This document shows, one piece after another, positions 10,948-23,078 of a stretch of 64,000 nucleotides of DNA (its first letter is position 1; each line of letters begins with the position of its first letter). The translations under genes were made by a program, and so were the position numbers. Below the pieces are notes generated by a model. The model searched no databases, was not told where the DNA came from, and saw only the letters and a list, made by a program, of their open reading frames with translations. This stretch comes from Marchantia polymorpha subsp. ruderalis (taxonomy: Eukaryota; Streptophyta; Marchantiopsida; Marchantiales; Marchantiaceae), in contig AP031351.1 of assembly GCA_037833965.1 (NCBI GenBank), positions 3,050,501 through 3,114,500 of the forward strand. Reading direction: 5' to 3'.

Positions 10948-12610
10948 CTACTCTCGTTTCTTATACAGAATTTAGACGGTAGTACAATGAAATCTGAGGT
11001 TTTAAAAGAATAATTTTGGTTGATGCTTTGAGTTAAAAATCAATCTTGACTAATTCTACCCTTGATCATTAGATTGTTGTATATTTTTTAAAAGCAATCT
11101 CTCATGTCAATCTGTTTCACTTAATTATACATAACTTTAATTGTTACAAGATGTAATGCATTCTAAGTATCATAAAAAATACTAACATCGCAATTTGATT
11201 ATATTTTAATAATAAATGCAAAATATTTGGTTTTTGTAATTAACTTAATTATGCAATACTTAAAGAAACATCTTCAACTAACATATTAGGTTCCAGGTAT
11301 AAACAAATGTATAATTTGAAAATTCAACTTTATAACTAGTATAACATTTTCCATAAAAGATATAGCATTGTCTAGTAAATCAACAATATCACAAATTATA
11401 CTCTTTTAAAGATTCATATCATCTTTTAGATGCAAATTTATTTTATTGACTTACAAGTTATATTTTCCATATACAATACATGATATTATGCGTTAGAACA
11501 CTGTGATTTTGGCTGCCAATCGCAATAGCATCATCATGTTTTTCTTATTCAATAAGCAAAAGCATGTGGTGTGGCATGCAAAGAAAATTGTTGATGTCGC
11601 GAAAGAAATCTGCAAAACAAATATGTGGTTCTATTCACCGAGTCTTCATCACGCAACGATGAATCATAATCTAACTATCTCCAATTGTGTCATGGAAAGA
11701 TTTTATCATGTCTCTTTCCTAGAAGAGCTAAAAATAATTTAGATATAGCTAGACTATATAGAATTACTAAAGATTTTTTCAATCTTGACATGCTACTGTT
11801 TCATGCATGTTATGATTACCTCTTCTCTCAGGTATGTATAAAAATATATTTTCCACTATTTTTTTATGAAATCCAATGTAAAGATCAATCTATAGAAATG
11901 ATTTATAGAGATTTATTATTGTTATACAACAAAATAAATATTACAATATTACATAATAGTTAGATTTAATTTACTCCTTCTTCCTATGCAAAACTTGTAG
12001 TATAGAATAATGTATTTTGAAGTTTTAAAAGAAAAATTTAGATTCTTACTTTGAGTTTGAAGTCAATATTGATTCTTCTACATTAGTTCAATATATTTTA
12101 TTTTTTCTATAAAAGAGGTCTCTCCTATCAATGTGTTTCACTTAATAATTCATAAGCCGAATTGTCACAAGATCCAATGCATTCTAGTATTATAAACATC
12201 ACATTTGAATTTTATTTAAATATTTAATTTATTCTTTTAAAACATATTGGATTGTTGTAGTTAACTTATTTATGCAATTTTGAAAGTTCATCTCGAGTTA
12301 ACATATTCACCGCCTGTTATACACAATATATGTTTTGAGAATCCAACTTCATAACTAGTGTAACTTTTTTTGCAAAGCTTGCAACATTTTTTAATAAATA
12401 ATCAAATAAAGTATTAGAAATCCTATACTTCCAAAGATGCATAAAGTTTTCTAAAAGCAAAGTATTTTGGCTTTATATATATATATATGCAATAATATTA
12501 CATGATAATATGTATCATAGCATTATGATATTGGCCGCCAATTGCAATAACATCATCATATTTTTCCTATTCAAAAAGCAAAAGCATGTAGTGTGGCATG
12601 TAAGAAAAAA
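10640..12610. repeat. Tandem repeat of a roughly 1-kb AT-rich unit (about two copies)
   Basis: Sequence at 10660-10860 recurs at 11611-11820 (offset about 950 bp). Shared stretches include AAACAAATATGTGGTTCT and CTCCAATTGTGTCATGGAA. The following section at 10955-11180 recurs at 11975-12190, and the block at 11490-11585 recurs at 12510-12605 (offset about 1020 bp). Similarity by eye is roughly 75-80 percent, so the duplication is old. The unit contains short open frames, but they are not conserved between copies. I do not recognise the unit; it could be a satellite-like repeat or a decayed element that duplicated locally. Confidence 0.8.
10913..10945 (+). repeat. (AT)n microsatellite
   Basis: Uninterrupted AT run of about 16 units inside the first copy of the 1-kb repeat. 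The second copy lacks it. Confidence 0.95.
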
Positions 12611-13064
12611 CGTGTGTGACTCAAACTTAATCTTCAAAACTATGAAAATAGTATAATCATATTTAACTTGTTGGAAATGAAACCTATAATATTGTAAAGA
12701 AAAATAAATCAAATGTATCAGTCGCATATATCATCTTAGCAATCCATGTGCTTACTTAATACAACTTTGTGTGTATTAGTTGATACGTCAACAATCTACC
12801 CATATATTATGGAAGGATTTAATTAATTTATTAATTTTTGGTTTAAGAGCAACATGTCATGTTATTTTTCATTTTTTTATATTTAACAATTGGCATATGG
12901 TTACTGTTAGTATATGGTATAGAATCTACGAAACTCAAAAAACGTTCAGTTTTTCGAGTTGAGCCTGTAGCGTTGAGATTAGTGGGTGCCATAAGCGTCG
13001 ACCTGGATTCTCAAATCGAGTGGGTTGAACTCGACTATATATATGTGGATTGTCGTGTTTGACT
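12611..13064. other. AT-rich stretch, nothing recognised
   Basis: AT-rich until about 12.95 kb, then a short more balanced island that carries the next tandem duplication. No gene seen. Confidence 0.5.
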
Positions 13065-13276
13065 GTGGGATAATGAGTACTGATGTGTTTGCCAATGAGG
13101 TAATCACGATATTATTCACTCAAAGAGCTTGCTCTTCCACAACCTTCCGCTTTGACTGCAGTTCCCGACAGTGGGATAATAAGGAATGATGTGTTTGCCA
13201 ATGAATTAATCACGGTATTATTCACTCAAAGAACTCGCTCTTCCAGGACCTTCCGCTTCGACTACGGTTCTTGATA
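13065..13276. repeat. Tandem duplication, 106-bp unit (two copies)
   Basis: GTGGGATAAT begins both copies (13065 and 13171). They share GATGTGTTTGCCAATGA, TATTATTCACTCAAAGA and CTTCCGCTT at the same offset. Scattered substitutions show the event is not recent. Confidence 0.9.
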
Positions 13277-15600
13277 TTTCCCCATTCTAGCTAAGAAGTC
13301 TTTGTGAGGAGTTTATCGTCTACTACACAACAAACCAGCTCCACCCTTCTAGGCAAATCTTCAGAGTTCCATCTCAATTGCACATGTCCACTTGTTCTAC
13401 ACCTTATCGAAGTAAAACCTTGAGAAATGATGTTTCTGATTACTTTTCGTTTTCAACTAAACTTTCGCACATTCACCACAAAGCCCAACCACAAAACTTC
13501 CAGTTTTGCTACAGGTTGTCAGAATTGCCGACTTTGGAAGGACTTTTGAGATTGAGACTGAATCTTACATCCAACGAACTTTACATCCAGCCCGTTAGAT
13601 CTCTAATCCAAACCCGCCTTCTTACAACACTAATAGTCAAACTAACGATGGATGCAACTGTATGAACTCTCGAACGGAATGATCAGAAACCTGTCTGAAA
13701 GTCATGTCTAATTGAATTATTACTCAGTCGTTCAATTCCTTCAAGAAAAACACCAAAACTTGAAACGAATGTAACAAAAAACCGTCAACTATAACGATTT
13801 AAGTAAACATGAGTTCTTCAAGTGAATAATACCGTATGTGAGTAGCATGTCAACGATGTATAATATATAGCAATACATATTCGCACGACAAACAAGTCAG
13901 CAATACTTTTGCTTGTTTGATTCATTCGTCACGTCATTGATATGATATGAGTATAATAGATGATGGGAATGAAATTTTGCATTTTTAACAGTTGAAAAGA
14001 TAAACATATATATATATATCATGTATATTTTATTTTCAAAGTTTATTTATCATCTTTTGAATAATTTTGTTAAATACAACTGTTACATTAAAATAGATTT
14101 GCTATCATAATGCTACTATGCTCTAAGGGTTAATTTATTATTTGTTGTGCATTATTTTACATAGAATAGCAAAATATAAATGATAAAAATATATGCTCAA
14201 TGGTGCATAGAACTTTTTGTAGATAATTGTATTACATTTAGAATAAAACATTTAGGAAAATTTGTGTTAAATTTTTAGAATTTTCAGAATCTAAAATTAT
14301 AATTTTTAAAAATCAAATTCATGTGTCTAAGATTTTTTAACGATCTCATTATTTTATAAAATAATTTTACTATAAAGAATGAAATACTTTATAATTTATT
14401 ATACATAATTTATGATTGGGTGATAAAGTCAAAGATTTTATTATTATCTACAAAGAAACATGAAATCAAAACACTTATATTTTTATCATGAACTATCAAT
14501 TTAATTGAATTCAACACATGTGTGAGAAATATGATGATCAAAAGACAAAAACATAAAATGTGTTATTTTACAATTTAAATAAAGTAGAATTATAAATTTT
14601 TGTATTTAATTATTCTTCCATATCAAATGAGGTGGCTATGATTTAAATCACACTAAAAAATGTACGTCCAATATATTTTCAATTTATGAAAATAGAAATC
14701 AAAATTTTTTTGACATTCTAATATTTGTCATGGTTGAAATGAAAATTTTGATAAAAAATATAATATAGTATATGAAAAATATTTTTGAGAACATTTTCTT
14801 CTGCATTAGAAAAATAATATTTATATTGATAAAAGTTTAATTTATTTTGTTACAAATTCAGTTTTTATTGATATTACATTGTCAAATAGAAAAATAAAAT
14901 AAAATAATATAATCAAATTCATCATGAAAAAAATAAAATTAATGTAAGATGCAAGCTAATTAAAAGAGTATATTCTTAGAATTTTAGAAAAATTAATCAT
15001 GATGATTGATATTTGTGTAATATTATCTCATGAGTAAATGCATTACAACGTACACTACATGAAAACATATGATGTGAGAGTAAGATAATACCATTTTGTA
15101 GAGTTTAATGCATGTAAAGTTTGACAAAATACATTTGATTAAATTTGTAAAAAATTTACCATATCACTCAGACTCTTGCATGTTTTTTTCTTTAAGGAAT
15201 TACATTATTATTTGTATATCTTCACTAAAAAATTGAAATTAATCATCAACAAATCTTCTCTTCATATTAATGCTTGTGATGGTGCATGTTTTTTTTATGT
15301 TGAAGATATAATGTTGAATTAAATGAATCTTGAATGTTATTAATGTTTAATTATACATAATTTTATAAGTATATAGTTTTTGTTTAAAACTATAATTGCT
15401 TTACTCATGACATGTAGATTGTTTATCAAACATGTTTTTTATTTTTTAATCACATATTTTAAATATATCCAAAACTTTTACCTCACTCATATTCAATAGC
15501 GAATATTTCAAGTTTACAGAAAAATTCAACGTATTTGATACAACCACTTACATTAATCATTGTATCACTCTAATTCCATACTCTTAAAGAACTCATAGAA
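13277..15600. other. Gene-free block, very AT-rich after 13.7 kb
   Basis: A short balanced stretch to about 13.7 kb is followed by extremely AT-rich DNA with homopolymer A and T runs. No frame, RNA gene or clear element is seen before the long-TIR element at 15601. Confidence 0.6.
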
Positions 15601-15812
15601 GGGAAGGTATAGTTATACCTCACTTGGAGCTAATTAGCCATCACCCTTCTATAAGGACTTAAGTCATTTTGCGGATAGGGCTATGGATCCGTGTGGGAAA
15701 AGGTGTATTTTGTGACTACATTTTTTTCTAATGAAATCAAAGATGACATGATGTCACGTGCAACGTAAGAAGCTGACTGCCACCTCCACGATCTAAAAGT
15801 CACGTCAAGGTT
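15601..15812 (+). repeat. Left terminal inverted repeat of the Mutator-like element
   Basis: Matches the reverse complement of 16261-16490. An indel in the A/T-rich middle explains the 18-bp difference in length. Confidence 0.85.
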
Positions 15813-16032
15813 AGAAGAGATTACAAAATTGGGTACAATTTTTTGGTGAAAGCACAAGTGATGTTAGGGTTAGTTGGTGTTCAAAGCGAGTGGGGTGGTA
15901 TTGGATTTTTTTGAACGTCCTAGATTAAGCACTACAAAAGGTATCATGCGCAAAAAATCACCATCTCGCTTATAGTCTGATTGTTTCAAAAATCTGACTG
16001 CAGCCACACTATCTATATTTTTCTGAGTTATT

Positions 16033-16218
16033 ACATTAAATTGGGATAAAAAGCATGTGGAGTGCGGCGTAGCGAAAGGTTCAGTGCAGTTTTTAAATTA
16101 TTCGACGCATTTGCATTAAGCACCAACATTAAACTGGGATAAAAAACATGTGGAGTGCGGCCTAGCAAAATGTTCAATGTAGTCTTTAAATTATTCTACA
16201 CATTTGCATTAAGCACCA
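16033..16218. repeat. 93-bp tandem duplication inside the Mutator-like element
   Basis: Copies start at 16033 and 16126, each with GCATGTGGAGTGCGG or its close variant and CATTTGCATTAAGCACCAAC. They are roughly 88 percent alike. Confidence 0.9.
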
Positions 16219-16260
16219 ACATCTAAACTTGTGCATATTCTCTTGTTCGCACTTACCATG

Positions 16261-16490
16261 AACCTTGATGTGGCTTTTAGATTGCAGAGTTGGCCGTCAG
16301 CTTCTTATGTGACATATGACATCATGTCATCTTTATAGTACTTTTTTTTTATAAAAAAATTGTTAGAAGCGTAGTCGCGAAATCCAATTTTTCCCACATA
16401 GAATCTATAGCCACATCCGTCCAATGACTAAATTTTGTATACTAGAGTGAGGGCTAATTAGCCCCAGGTGAGTTATAACTAGCCGCTCCC
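16261..16490 (-). repeat. Right terminal inverted repeat of the Mutator-like element
   Basis: Inverted partner of 15601-15812, ending with CCGCTCCC at 16490 before the target-site copy. Confidence 0.85.
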
Positions 16491-17460
16491 ATCATAGAAA
16501 TGTTTTTCTACATAGCTTTGAATGCGTTATACTCCAAATCAGCATTTAAACTTCATATACTCCATTTGAAGTCATTGGCAAATTGGCACAAGGATTCAAC
16601 ATAATATTACGAATGAAATGTTATCCATATACTACAACACTTCGTTGTGAGAGGATTCAGATTTACATTTATCATCTAGATATCTAAACCTGAATGACTA
16701 TAATTTGCAAACAATGATCTTTTGCATTTCAAAAATGTGCACTTGCGGTGCATTGGTTCGGGAGGAGATCCATTGAACAAATGGAGGTGGAACTACCGCT
16801 TGCAAATTGGAGAGTAGCGAATGGCAAGGCATCTTTGGCAGGGCGGGCACCATCAGGTTTAAAAAGGTGTTTCTTAAAGTCATGTAAATATTGAAATGAA
16901 ATCGAGTATTAAAGGCCTCTGCTGCAAGCTTTAATTTAATAGCAAGCGAGATACATTACTACTTTAATTTTGAGTGTAAAATTAATTGAAATAGAAGCTA
17001 TTTGTTACTACACTGAATACACTATTATGTACTGATTAGGTACTAATAATCTAATACAATATATTAATATCATTGTTGAAATCAAGTTTTTAATTAACCC
17101 GAAATTGTTTTCGAAAAAAGTCGGGGGTTTTCCCACCCCTGATCTCTGGCAATTGAATGTGGGTTTGCTTTTGTCTTGCTTCCTCAGGCCTAGTGAACTT
17201 GTTGGCATCCTCTTGGATTCACGATGGGACCTTGAAGATATCGAGGCATTGGTGTGCATGGAGATTGATTGAATGAATCTGTCGTCAGGGCAGGCAGAAT
17301 TAGGTTTTGATTATTGGGAAGTGGAGCCTCACGCTGCCCAAGTACTCGCCGAGCCTGAGGAGAAGAGTCGGCCGTCGGGTTCGAACATTCTACGCACGTA
17401 GAGGTGTCTGGAGGATTCGAGGTGTCGAGAGAAGTTTCGACGATTTGAGAGGGAAGTAAG
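16491..17460. promoter_or_regulatory. Upstream region of MOG1
   Basis: AT-rich to about 17.1 kb, then rising GC towards the MOG1 start. The last 200 bases should be the 5' leader. An in-frame stop precedes the ATG at 17461. Two very short ATG-stop frames (near 17223 and 17258) would act as upstream frames only if transcription starts that far up. No TATA box is certain. Confidence 0.4.
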
Positions 17461-19925
17461 ATGCCGGGGATGATGGAATTTGGGGAGGTTCAATCGACGA
17501 GAAACGGGACTCTGTCCGAAGGCCACTTCGTTAGTGAGCCGACTACCGGTCGTCTTCTCTTTGGAGGTGCCATCACCTGCAGGGTTCCCAGTCGATTTGT
17601 GGTGTGTACCCCGTGCCCTCTGTAGCGTGTTGTCCTTTAAATCTTGGTATTTGTTTCCCGTCTTTTTTTCCTTCGTTGGAAATGAGCTCAGTTGTGGTAT
17701 ACAGTGAAAGCGAGTTTGAGTCTAGCTACTTTAGGTCTCCAGTCGGTTTCTCACTCTCCGCTCCCAGTTGGCCATGAAGATGTGCCTTTTCCAATGTATG
17801 CATCTCAGATGATTTGATATGAAGCATGTCAGTCTCCTTGATCGCAGTTGCGGACTATGTTCACGACATAGATGAGGATTAGAGCAGACGGTGGATTTGT
17901 TCTGCCAGGGATTCGGACATGATGGTAACAGTAAAAGGTCTGAGCAGTTCTGTTCAGAGACTCTGGACAGTTTAGGGGCTCTTGAAATACTAGGAACGTG
18001 TTGCGGATGGGAAGAATTGGTAGAGAACCCCGAGCTCCTGCCCAAGAAATGGCGGAACGCACGCGCAATCTCTCGTACAGAAAACGACTTACCCTGTCTT
18101 GGTTGTTCACAGTTCAAGATCTGTTGAATGCCTTTTCAGGGGCAGTCAGAGGTTGAAGAAAAGGCGTGGACTGCCATTAGAGATAATTGTGCAGCCTAGA
18201 CTTCACTATACATCTATTGTCTCATCCCTCGCGTCCTCCCAGGTTTCTTCTGAGTCGCGCTGCTGTGACGCCACTCCTTATTGCTGATCCTGCCCCTTGT
18301 CAAGTAAACTGCTCTAAGAATTTGAGTTGTGAAGGTCGCTAAATTGTCGTTCTCTTCTATCCAACCCGACCTACACACGATCCCAGACGCCGACCTCTCT
18401 GACTCCTTGCATTCAGCTCATGCCAGTGTCCCTGTATCTCTGTGCAGGACGTCTCTGACATAAGGGAGGTTCCCGACAATCAGGTGAGACGTAATTCTAG
18501 CTGCATGTATTTTCTTGATTTCTTAGAGAGCTTTGCACTTCCAGTGGAGTTTTGTCTGCTAACTAGTAACCCAAACTCGAATATATCTGGGAGCAGTATG
18601 TACAAATGAGGATGCTTGGTTTCAGGTTTGCTCTTAAGTCCACTAGGCACTTTTTTCGTCGACGAAGCATCTATAACTACTCTGTTCGTAGCTCTCCTTG
18701 CCAGCCTGAGTTGTGAGTGGAAATGAACACGCATGTTATGACCTGTACGTCCAGTGTATCTCTACTGAGAGGTTCCCATCGTTATTGAGATATTTTACTA
18801 TTCAAATGAAGATCACAAACGAAGTCTTTTCTGCCTTGCGATATCAGGAAGTTTTGTGCGATTATGATCGAGAGGAGAGTATAATAATTGAGTTACTCGA
18901 GTTCAAATCAGACGTCAGCGATGAGGATAGTGCAAGGTGGTTCCTACAAAATGTGGCCGAGGAACAGGAAGCAGAGAATACCGTGGTACGCGCTCGTGTA
19001 GTTCTCTCAAGTGAGTGTTTGGGGGTGTGACTGGAACATAGACTGTGGCAACGTTACTAATCCTGGTTTCCGTAAAGTGTGGGGCCAGACTATCGAAGAC
19101 AGAAGGGTGCTCACAGTGGTCGACGTCCCACACATGCCTACATCCACCGTCATGAACGCCGCTTGTGGACACATGGTAAGTTTCAGGATAGTTTACTGCA
19201 AAGCTGCCAGTATGTGGATTTATTAAGAGCTTAGTATCTGTTGAAATATGCGAGATTGGATATTAATTGTAGGCTTGTGCAGACTATCACTAAAACCCGG
19301 CAGTTCGATGGACTACCGAATATTGCAAACATGGATACCGGCAGTGGTACTTCAACACAACATCTTGTGAAGGTACATTTTGAAGTACTCTCTTGCAATG
19401 TTTGATAATCTTACTCCTACTTCAAAATAAAACCTAGTGAAGGTGCTCTCTGGTGATTTGTTTATCTGGTGTCGTACTTGACCGTCCCCACGGCCTTGCA
19501 GGCTCATCTCGCCAATATTCGACTGCGAAACGTGGAAACTGATGTCGTTATAACTATCAATGAAAAATTGGACAACAGGTCAGTCTGCTCTGTTGAACTT
19601 CGATCTCAGTTTGTGCTTATAACTAACAAAGGAGAACGAGAACAAAATTCTTATGCTCAAATGGCCGAGAAGCTCGACAGTGTTCAAACCTTCCTGCGAT
19701 TTAATTATTTCATTTCTTGGCCATGTTCATACAGTTGCACTTTAATAAGATCTAGTTTTACGAATTCAAGTCGTATACATGATTTTTTCCAGGCCCCAAA
19801 CTCCATCTTCGACTGCTCTAGAACCAGCAACCCCTGAAGAAGTAAGTCGCATATCAACGGCTGATCTGCTCAGTCTTGTGCTAAGAACTCTGAAGATTGA
19901 AGATTGGACTTTATTCGTCAGCTAA
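17461..19925 (+). CDS. MOG1: MOG1 family Ran-binding protein (7 exons, 232 aa)
   Basis: MOG1 binds the GTPase Ran, promotes release of its nucleotide and supports nuclear protein import. The fold is the Mog1/PsbP alpha-beta sandwich. Exons: 17461-17601, 18448-18483, 18848-19010, 19117-19175, 19283-19372, 19502-19578 and 19793-19925, giving 699 nt in consistent phase with GT-AG borders. Key motifs: LFGGAI (33-38), DVSDIREVPDNQEV (48-61), then SIIIELLEFK (70-79), ANIRLRNVETDVVITI (167-182) and a C-terminal IEDWTLF (224-230). Order and spacing match plant MOG1 (about 220 aa). An in-frame TGA lies upstream of the ATG. The fourth-exon acceptor is the least certain: 19117 fits the expected length, while one at about 19067 is also in phase and would add ten residues, preceding TGGGG. 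No break is seen. Confidence 0.93.
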
Positions 19926-22688
19926 GTCCCTCTACCGGTCATCGAGTGGGTACGTAAGGTCAGAACCTATGTTGGAGGAATGCTGTAGTTATCTGCCACA
20001 AAAGGTGCCTACGGGGAACGCGGGAGACCATGGCGACTCCCCAGGAGTGCCATGTGAAGACGGAGCGCAGGTGCTTGGAGACAGTCACGTCTCATTGCCA
20101 CATTTCAAATGTCGTATCAGGATTCAGCCGGGAGGAGTAGATCCTGTTGTCGTCTCTCGTGTACTGGAATTTAGCCTGACAATTTGTAGTGGTTACTCAG
20201 AAAGGATACGGTGGTGGTATTAATTTCGAATAGGAGAAGTGAGCATATTCGTGTTTTACACGGTTGAAATCTCCTTCTTTTTTTCAAATTCACCAATCAC
20301 ATCTAAATCTTGAGGTGTCTCCTTCCACCACCACCAGCCTTCCATAGTGAATGCATGACTGCAAGCATCACCGAATGGAAGATGACTAGGAAGAGCATGG
20401 GATCTTCCGCTTGTGGCCATCAAGTGCCCACTGTAGTCACCTGTAATTGTGAATCTCCGACACGGAGGAGTCGAACTTCTCAACTGTGCTCTACTATTAC
20501 TGCGAGTAGGATCCACAGGAAAGACGGTCGCAGGATAAATTCATGTAACGGCGTTTGGTCAGAAAATGTGAAGTCTACTACACGTACGGCTTTCTGGAAA
20601 AGTTGTTTCTCGTAACAAACCCATTTCATTATGCTGAACATATTTCGTTGTCGTCTCATTGAAAGTCCATCATGTAGGTGTTGTGCGCAATGTCTTATCA
20701 ATTTACGGTTTTACCAATTTTTGACCTCATTGCTGTAGAGAAAGCATGACGAGAGGAGGTTTAGAGGGTAGCTGAATGCAAAGAAGAGATGTTCCTGCAC
20801 ATCAAGGAAGTTGCCAGAAAAGAGCGGTGAACGCAACGGGCGAATAGACCGGTGGTACTACGTTCCAGATGTTGGTGTTCAATTTCCTCCTCCCTGAGCC
20901 AAGGGCATGATGCGGTCTCACCACTTAAATGTACAGTCCCTGCAGTTGCTTCAATATTAGCAGTAGAGGATTAGCCGGAGTAGCAATCAAACATAAATGT
21001 CACCATCGATCGCAAGTCGTCACGTTTCGAACTGCTGGGCTCGAGTATGTAGTCGCGGGATCTATCTACCCCTCCTAATGTAGCACATGAAAGCCCACTT
21101 TCTGCCAAACAATTCTTTGACGGCACTAGAAATACTCTTCAGTATGCCATACGCCCTGACTCTGTATATTATGGTATCACTCCCCGTGTTCTTTGCCTTG
21201 AGAAGACTATACTGCTGCTTACTTTAGTTCACTCCGAGTAAGGTTCTTCTTGCAGATGGAACAATTTCACGACGTTCTCTACCGTTGCTTTTCTTCTACT
21301 TCAGCAGGCAACAAACAGACTTGACGCCCACCAATGTTTACTTTCTACACCCTCACTATCAACTTTTACGACACTTCCGGATTAGAATTTCGTAGTACGT
21401 TGTGGACATTAACCAAGAGATCCCCATGGTTTAGGTTACAAACCTTCTAAAGCCCATTTCAAGTCATCAATACACATAATTTAACTAGCATTGGCTTGAC
21501 GTATTGAACATTCTCCCATTCGCGTAAAGTGATGTGGGTGGAACCAAAAGATTGGCAGAACTTTCCATTTCTGCTAAAGTGCTAAATGGACATAGACAGT
21601 TAAGTTTTCCCCTGCAATACTAAGCGTCCCTTCATCCATTCACAACCTCCGTGATCTAACTTGGTTGGGTAGAGAATCAGAATAAGCGTCTTTCCATCAT
21701 CGTGCATACATCAGTTACGCCCAAATGTTCAACGTTTGGAATCCATGTTAAGTGGAATCTTGCAGAGTTCAATAAACTCTTAAGGTTTAAATAGACGGTG
21801 GAGATGATTGAGAGAACCATGAGGATTTCGGGAAAGAAGGATGACGATTGAGTGAACTAGTTCTTCACATGAGGAGCTTTGTTGTCTCCACGTGTGACTG
21901 CAATCATGGGCCACGGCCATGATCTTGCTTGTTGGGAGGATGTCGAAGATATAACATACAAGTCAGATATCTAATGATAACTGTAGATCTCTCAACTAAG
22001 CATCCTATAGACAGCTTCCTACGCATGATTCAGATTAGTGCAACATAGATCTAAATGTAGATTGAACATCTATATGTAGGAAAGGAGTGGATTTTCGATC
22101 TTCCATGTTGATTCTCATAATACATATTACTTCATGAATATCAAATGGGTCTTAAGATCCACTTCATGAATGTAGAATATGACATGAGTACTATTTTTTT
22201 CGGGGTGATTATTTACCACGGACCCATGAAATTCTATGCACATGAGCTGCAGCCGTATTGCCGGTAGAAGTGGAATCTTTTTGAAGCTGAAACCAAACTG
22301 CTCTTCATATTCATGTCATGCCTGCAAAAGAAACCCATCATAATAAACATGGCTTGTGGTAGGAAACTTATGATACTGATTTTCGTGCATCATTCGATAG
22401 CAGTACAAAGTATGACACATGAATTAACTACAGTACTAAACGAGCTAATCTTGGTGCGTTACAAGGATCTTATCTGTTAGAATGACGTGAAGATCTTAAT
22501 CATTGAGACGGGCTTTTGCTCGACTCTCACGGAAAGGTTTTGTTCTCCTTATTGTGTATAGCTAAAATTGCAAACCAATGAATGTTTGGAATCTGGTAGT
22601 TTATTAGTCGGCTGCTCTCATGGTTCTCAGGCTTTCTTGTTTCCTCTGACTGACTTGCAGTACAATTACCACTCAGAGAGTTTGATAT
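19926..22688. other. 3' flank of MOG1 and intergenic DNA
   Basis: Mixed composition. Frames up to 108 codons exist on both strands but show no family motif or consistent exon structure. The first few hundred bases probably include the MOG1 3' UTR. Confidence 0.5.
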
Positions 22689-23078
22689 TCATATGAGATG
22701 TTCCACCAAGTCGCTCAACAACACTTGTAAGGTCAGCTTTACAAACATAATTCCGAAGGTGCGTCCAACCGGTCCTAAACCCATGCCTGACAAGGTTCCA
22801 TTTAGAGTACCGAGTGGTGTATCACTTGACGTGGTTAGTATATATAGAAGATAGTGGTTAAATTTGCATCTGTTGCATGTCAGTAATTTCTCCCCAGAGG
22901 TGGTTTCGAAGTTGGCCAACTTCAACTTCCTGTCAGTGCCATATTGGAAAGCTTGTGGATATTCCGCCACACTAGAATTCAGACTCAGAGGCCAATAGTT
23001 TAAATTCGTGTATATATTTATCCCATTGGAACAACTTTCTCTTTTCCATGAACCCGAACATCGCCAATCATTCACCAT
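22689..23078 (-). CDS. Uncharacterised open frame, 129 aa
   Basis: The longest minus-strand frame in this part of the window, ATG to stop, in DNA that is not GC-rich, so its length is mildly unexpected. The product has four Cys in its first 75 residues, including a CNRC pair, and a Gly-rich hydrophobic C-terminal half (GMGLGPVGRTFGIMF). There is no N-terminal signal peptide. I do not recognise the family and no splice context supports it. It may be chance or a relic. Confidence 0.2.
   Translation of the reverse strand: MVNDWRCSGSWKRESCSNGINIYTNLNYWPLSLNSSVAEYPQAFQYGTDRKLKLANFETTSGEKLLTCNRCKFNHYLLYILTTSSDTPLGTLNGTLSGMGLGPVGRTFGIMFVKLTLQVLLSDLVEHLI

Larger units (their letters stand above)
15601..16490. 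mobile_element. Non-autonomous DNA transposon with long terminal inverted repeats (Mutator-like)
   Basis: The ends 15601-15812 and 16261-16490 are inverted copies of each other, about 75-80 percent alike by eye. Both start GGGA, share CTAATTAGCC near the tip and AGATGACATGATGTCA further in, and end with TCAAGGTT on the inner side. The bases just outside are CTCATAGAA (left) and ATCATAGAA (right): an 8-bp identical, 9-bp near-identical target duplication. Long TIRs with a 9-bp duplication are the hallmark of Mutator-like elements; an 8-bp duplication would allow hAT instead. The interior carries no transposase, so it would need an enzyme from elsewhere. It holds a 93-bp tandem duplication. Confidence 0.85.

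Noticed and set aside
17223-17272. Upstream open frames controlling MOG1
   Set aside because: They are only 4 codons long and the transcription start is unknown, so their presence in the mRNA cannot be claimed.
17372-17400. GGTTCGAA motif resembling a tRNA T-loop
   Set aside because: No acceptor stem, anticodon arm or D-loop motif at the right distance; other GGTTCGA occurrences fail likewise.
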